From: Bacilli bacterium
GTDB taxonomy: Bacteria; Bacillota_I; Bacilli_A; ML615J-28; CAG-698
Direction: 5' to 3'
DNA length: 64,000 bases
Assembly (NCBI GenBank): GCA_017617065.1
Contig: JAFZWP010000021.1
Location: 35,028 to 99,027 of the forward strand
Positions within the stretch are counted from its first letter, which is position 1. Each line of letters begins with the position of its first letter. Made by a program: the position numbers and the translations under genes. Below, one piece after another: positions 9,493 to 18,528 of the stretch. The notes below the pieces were generated by a model that saw nothing but the letters and a program-made list of their open reading frames with translations, did no database searches and was not told the DNA's origin.

Positions 9493-10077
9493 ATTTTTAT
9501 CCCTTAGTGAATATTCACATCCACAATAATCTTGTCTATATAGGCCCATGTCTTTTGATATTTGAATACTTCTTTTATATCCTTCTTTCTTTTTGAAGTC
9601 AGAATATAGAAATCTAGAACCATTTTCTTTATCTAATGATAAGCCGATCTCATTAATCCACTTAGAATTTTTGTGCGGTGAGATTGAAAGGGTTGTAGAA
9701 AAGTAATCAAAGCCAATTTCATTGGCTAAAGTGGCAGTTTTTTGAAGTCTTAATTCATAACATTTATAGCACCTTGCACCACCTTCAGCTACATCTTCTA
9801 ACCCTTTAGAGACTGCTAAGAATTCTTCATGATTATAGTTTACTTTCATCATTTGAAAACCATCTAGTTTTTCAAACTCTAAATATCTTTTTTCAAATTC
9901 TATTTCTGGATAAGTGTTTGGATTATAATAAAGGATCGTTATATCAAAGTAAGGAGTTAACTGTTCTAGTACAGCACTAGAGCAAGGAGCGCAGCATGCT
10001 TGAAGAAGTAGAGTTGGCTTTTTGCCATCTAGTGATTTTAGTAATTTTAAATACTTTTCATAACTATCTATCATCAT
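9484..10077 (-). CDS. queH: Epoxyqueuosine reductase QueH
   Basis: This protein performs the last step of queuosine biosynthesis, reducing epoxyqueuosine in tRNA. The family cysteines are all visible: the CC pair in LLLQACCAPCSSA, the CYKCYELR motif, and CGCEYS near the C-terminus, which together bind an iron-sulfur cluster and metal. SPHKNSKWINEIG is also typical of the former DUF208 family. Length (about 197 residues) is normal. The earliest in-frame start is GTG at 10083, but the ATG at 10077, with AGGTGA just upstream, is preferred; an ATG at 10074 is also possible. It overlaps the end of dusB, so translation is coupled. QueH is the non-cobalamin alternative to QueG. Confidence 0.9.
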   Translation of the reverse strand: MMIDSYEKYLKLLKSLDGKKPTLLLQACCAPCSSAVLEQLTPYFDITILYYNPNTYPEIEFEKRYLEFEKLDGFQMMKVNYNHEEFLAVSKGLEDVAEGGARCYKCYELRLQKTATLANEIGFDYFSTTLSISPHKNSKWINEIGLSLDKENGSRFLYSDFKKKEGYKRSIQISKDMGLYRQDYCGCEYSLRDKNTH

Positions 10078-11041
10078 CTTCACCTAATAAATACTTATCA
10101 ATTAACTCAAGGAATTCATTTTTAGTTTTAACACTTACTAAAGCGCGTTTATATTCTTTAGTATTTTTCATTCCCTTTACATACCACCCAGCCATGCTTC
10201 GCATTTCTAAGACAGCGATCTTTTCGCCTTTTAATTTACACAGCTCATTGAAATGATAAATTAACATATCGATTTTATCGGCTCTTGTTGGTGGGGCGAA
10301 AGTAATTCCTTGCATCTTTGATACGATTTCTTCAATTAACCATGGATTACCAAGTGTCGCTCTACCAATCATTACACCATCGCAGCCTGTATATTCCATC
10401 ATTTTAACAGCATCTTCATATGATGCTATATCCCCATTACCAATAACTGGTATTGATACTGCTTCTTTAACCATTTTAATATAATCTAAATTAACTTTAC
10501 CTGAATATAAATCGCTTTTTGTACGGCCATGTATTGTAATCATACTAGCCCCAGCAGCTTCAGCCATTTTTGCAACTTCTGCACAATTGATTGATTTATG
10601 ATCCCAACCAGCTCTAATCTTAACCGTAACTGGTTTAGTTACATTATCGCATACAGCTTTTACTAGTTCATAAACTAGCTTTGGATCCTTCAACAAAGCA
10701 GAGCCCGCACCAGTAGTTGCTACTTTTTTTACCGGGCAGCCCATATTGATATCAATAATATCGCATTTAGTTTCTTTATCAAGAATCTTAGCCGCAACAA
10801 CTAAATCTTCTGCGGTTGAACCAAATATTTGCATTGAGCAAATACCTTCATCCCCTACTTCTAACATATCAATTGTTTTTTGGTTTTCATAAAGCAAACC
10901 TTTAGCGCTAACCATTTCGCAACAAACCATTCCCGCTTTATGCTTATGCATAATCTCGCGATATACTTTATTAGTATAACCAGCAAGAGGCGCTACTATT
11001 ATATTTGATGGTAAAATTATATCTTTGATTTTTAATTCCAT
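10064..11041 (-). CDS. dusB: tRNA-dihydrouridine synthase, DusB type
   Basis: A flavoenzyme that reduces uridine to dihydrouridine in the tRNA D-loop region. The TIM-barrel motifs are all present: IIVAPLAGYTN at the N-terminus, the catalytic cysteine in DINMGCPVKKV, the FMN-contacting VKIRAGWD, and IGNGDI and IGRATLGNPW further on. A length of 325 residues is usual for the family. It is cotranscribed with queH, making a tRNA-modification pair. The assignment to DusB rather than another Dus subfamily rests on overall similarity to Firmicutes proteins. Confidence 0.9.
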   Translation of the reverse strand: MELKIKDIILPSNIIVAPLAGYTNKVYREIMHKHKAGMVCCEMVSAKGLLYENQKTIDMLEVGDEGICSMQIFGSTAEDLVVAAKILDKETKCDIIDINMGCPVKKVATTGAGSALLKDPKLVYELVKAVCDNVTKPVTVKIRAGWDHKSINCAEVAKMAEAAGASMITIHGRTKSDLYSGKVNLDYIKMVKEAVSIPVIGNGDIASYEDAVKMMEYTGCDGVMIGRATLGNPWLIEEIVSKMQGITFAPPTRADKIDMLIYHFNELCKLKGEKIAVLEMRSMAGWYVKGMKNTKEYKRALVSVKTKNEFLELIDKYLLGEDDDR

Positions 11042-11078
11042 TTTTAATACCTACTAGCAAATTATAACAAATATTAAT

Positions 11079-11110
11079 AAAAAAGCCTACATTTTAGAAA
11101 ATGTAGACTT
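11079..11110 (-). terminator. Terminator after the two ABC fusion genes
   Basis: Minus-strand hairpin with about 13 paired bases (AAGTCTACATTTT with AAAATGTAGGCTT) and a T run. It separates the ABC fusion pair from dusB. Confidence 0.75.
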
Positions 11111-11116
11111 AATTAT

Positions 11117-13888
11117 TTATTTCTTAAATTGCTTTACAGCAATAGATGTACAAAGTAATCCAATAAGAGCTGTAATAATAGTACCAATTATTGAATACAT
11201 TAATGTATTGTTTGTTAGGATCATTCTAATACGATATACATTAAACAATCCTTCCACATCTCCTCTTGCATCAATTACTTGAATTGTAAGAGTCATTGCA
11301 TTGTTAGCAAGTAAACTAAATAGATATGTGCCAAGATAAGTTAAACCAAATACAAGTACAGCCATTAATAAGTATGTAATAAACTGCATTGCCACAATCT
11401 TTCTAGGTCTTACACCTAGAATACACATCTTAACAATATACACTTTATGTTTACGCTCATTTAGATAAATACAACCAATAGATACAATTAATGCCATTAC
11501 TAGAGTAAAGATTGAAATTCTATTTAGAATTCTTAAGAAGTTATTCATCGATTTAACTGAAGAAGTATTATAGTATTCTGAATACATATTGTATAAAGAT
11601 ATATTACCATCTTCAGTTTCACCGATTGAATCGGTAATAACCGCAATGGATGCTTCCGGAATAAATTCAGAATATGCTCCTGGCATCACATCAACTGGAC
11701 ATAATACATATCCCAAATCAAATAATTTTTCCATTAACTTCTTTCTTTGGTTTAAATTCAGGCCATTTAAATCTAAAGTAACACCATAATTGATATTATC
11801 TTGGTTATTAGCAAATAGGTTAGCATATAGATTATCTGATAAATACATTGATATTCCATCATTATCTTTTGTAATACCAACTATCTTACAATCTATTTCT
11901 AAATTAGTATTCTTTAATCCAAAATTAACCTTAACAACGCTATCTTTTAGATTTGTATTAAAGTAATTAGTAATGCTAGCATCACTAGTTACATCAACGC
12001 TTGGTGCTATTTGTTTTAAAGCACTAGTTGTTAACATAATTTCGTTATCAACTAAAGTAGAATTTGTAGTTGACTTAACAATAATTCTATCATCTCTATC
12101 TTTTGTTAAGTTATCCACATAATATACTGAATAATATCCATAATCTGGATCATTGTATCCTCTTACACGATAATCATCAGTTCCTACAAATGCTTTAGTA
12201 GAAGCACTTAGATTTGAATTCATTAGTTTAATACTATTTAAACTTAAAGTATTGAATAGATATGGAACAGTTCTAATACCATCAATATCTTTCATAGTTA
12301 CAATATAACCATATGGTTGGTTATGAGCTGAATTCATATAAGTTGCTTTACCAGTTTGTTGTTTGATCTTACTAGTATAGTAATAATCACCAGCATTATA
12401 GTAGAAATAATCAAGTTGGCCAGTTTTGATAATACCAGTTACTTTAAACTCTACCTCATTAGTGTAATAGAATGTATTAACTTGATAATAAATATCTTTA
12501 ATAACAACTGTATCACCAATTAGAGTAGTAATATCACCATTATATTGACCATAATAAATTGAATATCCACCATCTACAAATGATCCATCTTCCGATCTGT
12601 TTCTACAGTAATAATCCGCAAACGTATCAGTTACTAATATTTCGTTTTCTTCTTTTGGAAGATTGCCAATTATATCGTAATCATTTGATGCATCATATAA
12701 GAAGTAATCAAAATGAGATCTGTAATATTCATTCCATAAAACTGATCCAACACCATTAATTGTAGCAGTGAATTGATCTTGGAGTTTTGGACTTGCATAT
12801 TTTAAAATCAAATTACCAACATCATAATTATTTACATTAATATTTGCACCACTTGCATACATTTTAATGATATCTAAATCATCTTCAGTAAGCCCGCCAT
12901 TTACATGACCTACTTCACTTAGATATTGATATGGTGATTCTTCGTTTGTAATTGGTGCTACTGTCCACAAATTAATATCATTCTTAATTTGTGTTAGAAT
13001 CACTCTATCTACATTTACACCAGTATAACCTTCATTTTGATACTTTTGATATTCATCATAAATTAGTTTTTGTTCAGCTGATACAGCTAAAACTATCATT
13101 GCTAAAGCAAGAAGTAGTGTTACAAAAACATTTATGAATAAACCTCTAGTAAATTGGAACTTAAATACAGGTGCTAAAGCACTACCTTTAGGTTTTTTGT
13201 AGATATCTACAATCTCTTGATCAGGGCAATTAGTAATTAGTTTATCTTCTACTACATTACCATCACTAAATCTGATGATACGGTCAGCATATTGAAAGGC
13301 TTTTTTAGTATCATGAGTAACCGCAATTACTAATCTTTCTTTACTTATATCTTGAAGTAATTTAAAGATTTGATGGCCATTTTTACTATCAAGTGCACTA
13401 GTAGGTTCGTCAGCCAAAATGATTGAACAATCTTTGATTAAAACTCTTGCGATACCTACACGCTGTTTTTCACCACCAGATAAGTATTTAATTTTACGCT
13501 TTTCAAAGCCAGCAAGTCCGACTTTTTCTAATACTTCCGGAATACTTGCTTTTTTAGATTGCATATCTAAAACAATATTTAAGTTTTCTTCTACTGTTAA
13601 TTCTTCGAATAAATCTTCTTTTTGGAAGATATAACCAATCGTAAAGTTTTTATATTTTGATAATTGCTTATCGCTCATCTTTGATAAAACTTTACCACCA
13701 ACATTTACTGTACCAATGTAATCATTATCCATTGAACCGATTACATTAAGTAATGTTGTCTTTCCGCAGCCACTCTTACCGACAACGATATTTAATCCTG
13801 TTGCTGGAAACTCAAGATTAAGGTTAGAGATAACTGGTTCTTCTCTTGTATAATACTTAGTTAGGTGTTTAATCTTTACGTAACTCAT
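11117..13888 (-). CDS. ABC ATPase-FtsX permease fusion, 923 residues
   Basis: Residues 1 to about 225 are an ABC ATPase of the LolD/MacB/BceA class: Walker A GKSGCGKTTLL, Q-loop FQKEDLF, signature LSGGEKQRVGIARVL, Walker B IILADEPTSALDS and the H-loop VTHDTKKA. A first membrane helix (about 250-270) leads into a very large, tyrosine- and asparagine-rich extracytoplasmic domain of some 500 residues. Three C-terminal helices of FtsX type follow. Such transporters usually do mechanotransmission (lipoprotein, toxin or antimicrobial peptide export and release) rather than small-molecule import. The gene starts nine bases after its paralogue, so the two products probably form a heterodimer (inference). 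Confidence 0.85.
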   Translation of the reverse strand: MSYVKIKHLTKYYTREEPVISNLNLEFPATGLNIVVGKSGCGKTTLLNVIGSMDNDYIGTVNVGGKVLSKMSDKQLSKYKNFTIGYIFQKEDLFEELTVEENLNIVLDMQSKKASIPEVLEKVGLAGFEKRKIKYLSGGEKQRVGIARVLIKDCSIILADEPTSALDSKNGHQIFKLLQDISKERLVIAVTHDTKKAFQYADRIIRFSDGNVVEDKLITNCPDQEIVDIYKKPKGSALAPVFKFQFTRGLFINVFVTLLLALAMIVLAVSAEQKLIYDEYQKYQNEGYTGVNVDRVILTQIKNDINLWTVAPITNEESPYQYLSEVGHVNGGLTEDDLDIIKMYASGANINVNNYDVGNLILKYASPKLQDQFTATINGVGSVLWNEYYRSHFDYFLYDASNDYDIIGNLPKEENEILVTDTFADYYCRNRSEDGSFVDGGYSIYYGQYNGDITTLIGDTVVIKDIYYQVNTFYYTNEVEFKVTGIIKTGQLDYFYYNAGDYYYTSKIKQQTGKATYMNSAHNQPYGYIVTMKDIDGIRTVPYLFNTLSLNSIKLMNSNLSASTKAFVGTDDYRVRGYNDPDYGYYSVYYVDNLTKDRDDRIIVKSTTNSTLVDNEIMLTTSALKQIAPSVDVTSDASITNYFNTNLKDSVVKVNFGLKNTNLEIDCKIVGITKDNDGISMYLSDNLYANLFANNQDNINYGVTLDLNGLNLNQRKKLMEKLFDLGYVLCPVDVMPGAYSEFIPEASIAVITDSIGETEDGNISLYNMYSEYYNTSSVKSMNNFLRILNRISIFTLVMALIVSIGCIYLNERKHKVYIVKMCILGVRPRKIVAMQFITYLLMAVLVFGLTYLGTYLFSLLANNAMTLTIQVIDARGDVEGLFNVYRIRMILTNNTLMYSIIGTIITALIGLLCTSIAVKQFKK

Positions 13889-13897
13889 AATCCACCT

Positions 13898-16180
13898 CTA
13901 AATATCCTTAATTATCTCAACAGGGCTCTTACGCATGATTGAAGAAATCATGATCAGTAAGCTTGCCACCATTAATAATGATATCAACAAATTCCAGCCG
14001 ATGATAACAAAGCTTGAGATATAGAAGAACGATGCTTCTTTGTATGCAAATTCATCCGCAATATTAACAAGTCTTAATACTGCTGGATAACCAAACTTTG
14101 CAATAACAAAGCTAACAACAAAACCTATAATTAAATATAAGCAATATTCTAAGATATATGGAGTAACAATCTTCTTTCTAGATAAACCTAAAGAATACTT
14201 GATACCAATCTTACGTTTTTCGTTTGATAAAGTATATGAATTAATAAATCCGCCAAAAGCAATAATTATTACTATGATTGCAAATAACACTTCAAATATC
14301 GCAATCTTCGTAGAAGAGATACGATCATTTATGCTTTTTGCGTATACAAATGTTTGATTTATTACATTTTCATTATTTACGATTTCATTATATTTTTTAT
14401 CATTTACGGAAATGGCAAGTCTACCATATCCTACACGTTCAATGGCGTAAGTTTTGAATGTGGAATCAGCTAAAATGATTTCATATTTATTGCTTTCAAA
14501 TACGCCGCCAACTTGGAATGTAACTGCACATCTGCTACGATCATAAAATGTCATAGCTGGTGCATATTTAGATACAGCACCACGGTAATTAGATCCAAAC
14601 CCAAGTTTATTAATTAAAGCAGAAGAGAAATATGCAGTTCTACCACCAATTGTAGGGTAACCTCTTACCGATGTACTAAGTAAAGTAACGTGTTTACTTG
14701 ATTCTGAATAAACTGTAATATCGATATCTCTAATTACTTCGTTGCTATTAAGTGGTGTGCACATAAATACTTCATTATACTGAGTGCATCTACGAACAAA
14801 TGAATTAGCATCAAGAGAATCACCATAACTTGCTTCATCCATAATGATTGAATTATAAATGTATAAGTTATCTTCAAATGACATTCTTACGAATTCATCT
14901 TCCATATTGGCATTTATAAACTTTTCATAATTAGTATCCGCAATTCCTACTACATCATATGTATGACCATAGATACTAAGTTTGTCTGGAGCATAACCTA
15001 AATAATATTCTAAGCTTGCTTCTAAATAATCGGTAATTACTATCTCATCAGTATTAGTAGGTTCCATTCCATCAATCTTGAAAAATCCATCTTGATAAAT
15101 GGCTACATGTTTAATTTCATTTGTATAGAATGGATCATAATCTGGGTCTTCTTCATTAATATCTTTAAATACTATTGATGTATTAAATATTTGAATTAGT
15201 TTACTGCCAGGATATTCATTGAAGATATCAGTATATGAATCAGCATCATAATAAACATTAAGTCCTCTTTTATCCATTGCTAGTATTACATAATCAGAAT
15301 TGTATTTCTTTTGGTGTGATTGATATGTCTTAGCAACATTAAAGAATCCATATCCGGCAAGTATGGCACCAATTATAGGTATTAACAATAAGGTAATAAA
15401 AATAGTTAAAGATCTAGCTATATATCTTTTTATAAAGCTTTTAGTAAATCTAACTTGATTTTTAAATGTGACAATAGGTTGCATAAATACCGGTTCACTA
15501 TTATCGTTATCTTGCGCAAGTGGTTTTGAATCGCTTAAGATTTTACCATCTTCAATTTCAATAATACGATCACCGAATTTATGAGCTGCGTAATCATCAT
15601 GTGTTATTACAACAACTAATTTTTCTTTACTAACTTCTTTTAGTAGATTTAAAACGATATCTCCGTTTGTAGAGTCAAGGTTTCCTGTAGGTTCATCAGC
15701 TAAAATGATGTTAGCATCTTTTACTAACGCTCTAGCAATAGCAACTCTTTGCATTTGTCCTGAAGAAATTTCAGTAACTTTATGGTGAATTATATCTTCA
15801 ATATCAATTGCTTTAATTACTTCATCAACTTTAGAAAAATCAGTTTTACCTAGTAATTCTAAAGGAAGTTTGATGTTATCGTATACATCTAGGTCATCTA
15901 TTAAATTGTAATCTTGGAAAATTAAGCCAACATACGAATTACGGTATCCAAACATTTCGCCACTTTCTTGATCATATAGGCTTTTACCACCAACGATTAC
16001 ATCACCATTAGATGGTTTATCAATGCCAGATAACATATTCATTAGCGTAGATTTACCAGAACCGCTAACGCCGACAATAAAAACTAAACCTTTCTCATCA
16101 AAGTTTAGTGTCATATCGTTAAGGGCTTTAACGGTATCATATTTTCCACGATAGATTTTGCTCAAATTATTTATTCTCAT
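13898..16180 (-). CDS. ABC ATPase-FtsX permease fusion, 760 residues
   Basis: This is a paralogue of the next gene. The N-terminal ATPase has Walker A GVSGSGKSTLMNML, Walker B IILADEPTGNLDS and H-loop VITHDDYAA, but its signature reads ISSGQMQRVAIARAL instead of LSGGQ. A membrane helix (about 255-280), an extracytoplasmic domain of about 350 residues and three C-terminal helices follow (AIIVIIIAFGGFINSYTL and beyond). The domain order, ATPase first then permease, matches MacB-like fusions. The gene lies just after the SRP RNA with a GGGGGA ribosome site. I see no strong promoter of its own, so it may be read from upstream. Confidence 0.85.
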   Translation of the reverse strand: MRINNLSKIYRGKYDTVKALNDMTLNFDEKGLVFIVGVSGSGKSTLMNMLSGIDKPSNGDVIVGGKSLYDQESGEMFGYRNSYVGLIFQDYNLIDDLDVYDNIKLPLELLGKTDFSKVDEVIKAIDIEDIIHHKVTEISSGQMQRVAIARALVKDANIILADEPTGNLDSTNGDIVLNLLKEVSKEKLVVVITHDDYAAHKFGDRIIEIEDGKILSDSKPLAQDNDNSEPVFMQPIVTFKNQVRFTKSFIKRYIARSLTIFITLLLIPIIGAILAGYGFFNVAKTYQSHQKKYNSDYVILAMDKRGLNVYYDADSYTDIFNEYPGSKLIQIFNTSIVFKDINEEDPDYDPFYTNEIKHVAIYQDGFFKIDGMEPTNTDEIVITDYLEASLEYYLGYAPDKLSIYGHTYDVVGIADTNYEKFINANMEDEFVRMSFEDNLYIYNSIIMDEASYGDSLDANSFVRRCTQYNEVFMCTPLNSNEVIRDIDITVYSESSKHVTLLSTSVRGYPTIGGRTAYFSSALINKLGFGSNYRGAVSKYAPAMTFYDRSRCAVTFQVGGVFESNKYEIILADSTFKTYAIERVGYGRLAISVNDKKYNEIVNNENVINQTFVYAKSINDRISSTKIAIFEVLFAIIVIIIAFGGFINSYTLSNEKRKIGIKYSLGLSRKKIVTPYILEYCLYLIIGFVVSFVIAKFGYPAVLRLVNIADEFAYKEASFFYISSFVIIGWNLLISLLMVASLLIMISSIMRKSPVEIIKDI

Positions 16181-16202
16181 AAATAATCCCCCATTATTAA
16201 TA

Positions 16203-16313
16203 AATCTCGCCTCATGTACCCATACTCACAAATTAAATAAGCTTAAGGCTGCTTCTGTCACGACCTGACCTGGTTCACCATTTAATCTTGAATATGGGTA
16301 CATCAAGCGAGAT
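16203..16313 (-). ncRNA. ffs: Signal recognition particle RNA, short bacterial type
   Basis: The minus strand reads ACCAGGTCAGGTC, then GTGAC, then AGAAGCAGCC, the conserved SRP domain IV core that binds Ffh. The apical tetraloop is UGAC rather than GGAA. The ends fold back on each other (AATCTCGC with GCGAGATT, then TGTACCCATA with TATGGGTACA), giving a single long hairpin of about 111 nt with no Alu domain. The gene follows tadA directly, and its first bases overlap the tadA stop, as in the classic tadA-scr arrangement of Bacilli. Confidence 0.92.
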
Positions 16314-16771
16314 TATTGTTTACGAAGACCTTTAAAGAAATCTTTCATTAGTTTTTCGATTTCTTCTTTTAAAATTCCTTTATTTATAACAACATTCGTA
16401 AATATCTTTTGATTATTTGTTATATCACAGACGCTTTCGCATACTCCATATTTGGGACTAGCTACGCCATATACTATTTTTTTTATTCTAGCTTGGCTTA
16501 TAGCTCCTGCACACATTAGGCATGGTTCTGCGGTGATGTAGATTATGCAATCATCCAATATCCATCTATTTAAATTCTTACACGCTTTTTGAATTGCTAC
16601 TATTTCGGCGTGTTTTGTTACATCTTTTCTATTTTCTCTTAAATTGTGTCCTCTAGCAATTACTTTACCATCACAAACGATGCAAGCTCCAACTGGGACT
16701 TCATTTTTTTGATATGCTTTTTTTGCTTCATTTAAAGCAATCCGCATATAGTATGTATCATCTTTAATCAT
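16313..16771 (-). CDS. tadA: tRNA-specific adenosine deaminase TadA
   Basis: TadA converts the wobble adenosine of tRNA-Arg(ACG) to inosine. The zinc-dependent deaminase motifs are visible: HAEIVAI, with the catalytic Glu, and EPCLMCAGAI, with the two zinc-binding Cys. A length of 152 residues is typical. It follows tdk by one base and leads into the SRP RNA gene. Nearby sequence IVYGVASPKYG is characteristic of TadA rather than cytidine deaminases. Confidence is high. Confidence 0.95.
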   Translation of the reverse strand: MIKDDTYYMRIALNEAKKAYQKNEVPVGACIVCDGKVIARGHNLRENRKDVTKHAEIVAIQKACKNLNRWILDDCIIYITAEPCLMCAGAISQARIKKIVYGVASPKYGVCESVCDITNNQKIFTNVVINKGILKEEIEKLMKDFFKGLRKQ

Positions 16772-16772
16772 T

Positions 16773-17345
16773 TTATTTCACAATATGATGGTGTCTACAT
16801 CTTGCTTCGTATGATTCAGTAGCACCAACTAAAATTACAGGATCAGTATATTTTGCTGGTTCACCATTAATTATTCTTTGTGTACGAGTAGCTGGCGCTC
16901 CACATACTTGGCAAATAGCACTTAGTTTTGTGATATCTTCAGCTCTAGCAAGTAATTCTGGAACTGGTCCAAATGGTTCTCCTCTAAAATCACAATCAAG
17001 TCCTGCTACAATTACTCTAATACCGCTATTAGCTAAACTATTGCATACGCCAACAATATCATTATCAAAGAATTGCACTTCATCGATTGCTACCGCATAA
17101 GTATTTTGTGTAATATGTTTAAAGATTTCACTTGATTTAGAAATACTAACTGATTTTAATTGATTTTTGTTATGTGATACAACTGCTTCTTCGCTATAGC
17201 GATTATCAATCTTAGGTTTAAATAAAACTACTTCCTTTTTTGCATATTGTATACGGCGAACACGACGCAATAATTCTTCAGTTTTACCTGCGTACATGCA
17301 TCCACAAATAACTTCTATCCAACCAGCTTGTAAAGGCAAATCCAT
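16773..17345 (-). CDS. tdk: Thymidine kinase
   Basis: A type II thymidine kinase that phosphorylates deoxythymidine for pyrimidine salvage. It has the P-loop [14 protein letters not shown], the Walker B-like VAIDEVQFF and a C-terminal zinc site formed by CQVC and CRHHH. A length of 190 residues is normal. The gene has an AGGAG site and its own near-consensus promoter (TTGACA, 17 bases, TACAAT). It heads the tdk-tadA-SRP RNA unit. Confidence 0.95.
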   Translation of the reverse strand: MDLPLQAGWIEVICGCMYAGKTEELLRRVRRIQYAKKEVVLFKPKIDNRYSEEAVVSHNKNQLKSVSISKSSEIFKHITQNTYAVAIDEVQFFDNDIVGVCNSLANSGIRVIVAGLDCDFRGEPFGPVPELLARAEDITKLSAICQVCGAPATRTQRIINGEPAKYTDPVILVGATESYEARCRHHHIVK

Positions 17346-17378
17346 ATTGATACTCCTATAATTTTTAATTCTATTAAA

Positions 17379-17407
17379 ATTGTATAATAACTATTTTTGA
17401 ATGTCAA
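17379..17407 (-). promoter_or_regulatory. Promoter of tdk-tadA-ffs
   Basis: Minus-strand TTGACA (a perfect -35), a 17-base spacer and TACAAT. It lies about 30 bases upstream of the tdk start. Confidence 0.75.
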
Positions 17408-17466
17408 AACAATAATGATTATAATGTTATAAAAATTTATGATATTAAACAAATATTAAATAATCA

Positions 17467-17495
17467 TTGCATTTATATTAAGTTTATAGTATAAT
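17467..17495 (+). promoter_or_regulatory. Promoter of rpmE
   Basis: TTGCAT, a 17-base spacer and a perfect TATAAT. The expected start point near 17502 gives a leader of about 77 bases before rpmE. Confidence 0.8.
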
Positions 17496-17501
17496 GGATA
17501 A

Positions 17502-17578
17502 GGAACTAAGGAAGGTTATCCTTCTTTTTTAAATAAACTTACTATGGTTCGAATCTATCATGGCGGAAGGAGAAAAAA
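17502..17578 (+). promoter_or_regulatory. rpmE leader with terminator-like hairpin, possible L31 autoregulation
   Basis: The leader has a hairpin with an 8-base stem (AAGGAAGG at 17508-17515 with CCTTCTTT at 17520-17527, loop TTAT) followed by a T run, which looks like an intrinsic attenuator. The ribosome site GGAAGGAG at 17565-17572 repeats the 5' arm, so CCTTC could pair with either one. L31 leaders are known in Firmicutes. Whether this one belongs to that family needs a covariance-model search. Confidence 0.5.
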
Positions 17579-17791
17579 ATGAAAAAAGGTATTCATCCAA
17601 CTTACAATAAAGTTACTGTTACTTGTACATCATGCGGCGCAACTTTTGAAAGTGGATCAACATTAAAGGAGCTACGTGTAGATACATGTTCTAAATGTCA
17701 TCCATTCTACACAGGACAACAAAAGTTTGTTCAAGCAGCTGGTCGTGTTGAACGTTTCAATAAGCGTTTAGAAAAGAAAGAAAACAAATAA
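17579..17791 (+). CDS. rpmE: 50S ribosomal protein L31, zinc-binding form
   Basis: The 70-residue L31 has the family opening [16 protein letters not shown] and the block [24 protein letters not shown]. Cysteines in CTSC and CSKC make it the zinc-containing (C+) form. It is transcribed alone on the plus strand from a strong promoter with a structured leader and ends at a hairpin terminator. It lies back to back with tdk and tail to tail with the pseudouridine synthase gene. Confidence 0.96.
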   Translation: MKKGIHPTYNKVTVTCTSCGATFESGSTLKELRVDTCSKCHPFYTGQQKFVQAAGRVERFNKRLEKKENK

Positions 17792-17801
17792 TTGACAATA
17801 T

Positions 17802-17828
17802 AAAAATGTCCCAACAGGGACATTTTTT
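17802..17828. terminator. Bidirectional terminator between rpmE and the rluA-like gene
   Basis: Inverted repeat AAAAATGTCCC/GGGACATTTTT with T runs on both strands. It ends rpmE on the plus strand and the rluA-like operon on the minus strand. Confidence 0.8.
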
Positions 17829-18528
17829 ATTTTATATATTCATTTATCATTTGTTTATATTCATCCCACACTTTTCCATTCGGTTTAATACAAAACTTCA
17901 TAACTTCTTTTGTTACCGGATGAGTAAACTCTAAATAATAACAAAATAGTGCTAAATCAAATTTATTTGCTGGACATGTTTTATCATATTTATAATCGTT
18001 TAGAATTGGATGAAAAATATGAGCAAAACTAAATCTAATTTGATTATATCTACCTGTTAGTAAATTAACATCAACTAGTGAATTATTATTTTTAATACCA
18101 ATTAACTCATACTCTAATTTTGCTTCTTTTCCGTTTTTGTCTAAAATTGCAACATTATTCTTTTCATCTTTGCTTATTTTTAAGCAAATATTTCCGCACT
18201 TCTCTACCTCGCCTTTGCAAACGCAAAGGTATTTTTTTACCATATTATGATTAGCAATATCGCCAGATAATCTGCTTGCGGCTTTACTTGTTTTAGCAAA
18301 CACCATGACTCCACCTACACGGCGGTCTAATCTATGCACTAATCCTAAATATACATTACCAGGTTTATTATATTTATTTTTGATATATGCTTTTACAATT
18401 TCACACATATCAATATCACCAGTTATATCTTTTTGCGATAATATATTCACGAATTTTTCACAAACAATCAAGTGATTATCTTCATAAATTATATTAAGCT
18501 TATCCACATAATCATTAACATTCATCAT
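17827..18528 (-). CDS. RluA-family pseudouridine synthase
   Basis: This enzyme isomerises uridine to pseudouridine in rRNA or tRNA. The catalytic aspartate lies in HRLDRRVGGVMVFAKT, where the family usually has HRLDxxTSG; the VGG variant also occurs. Further motifs are KKYLCVCKGEV and GRYNQIRFSFAH. No S4 domain is evident. The preferred start is the ATG at 18528, with GAGG upstream, overlapping the previous gene's end; an upstream in-frame ATG at 18567 lacks a good ribosome site. Target specificity (RluA, RluC or RluD) cannot be assigned. Confidence 0.88.
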   Translation of the reverse strand: MMNVNDYVDKLNIIYEDNHLIVCEKFVNILSQKDITGDIDMCEIVKAYIKNKYNKPGNVYLGLVHRLDRRVGGVMVFAKTSKAASRLSGDIANHNMVKKYLCVCKGEVEKCGNICLKISKDEKNNVAILDKNGKEAKLEYELIGIKNNNSLVDVNLLTGRYNQIRFSFAHIFHPILNDYKYDKTCPANKFDLALFCYYLEFTHPVTKEVMKFCIKPNGKVWDEYKQMINEYIK

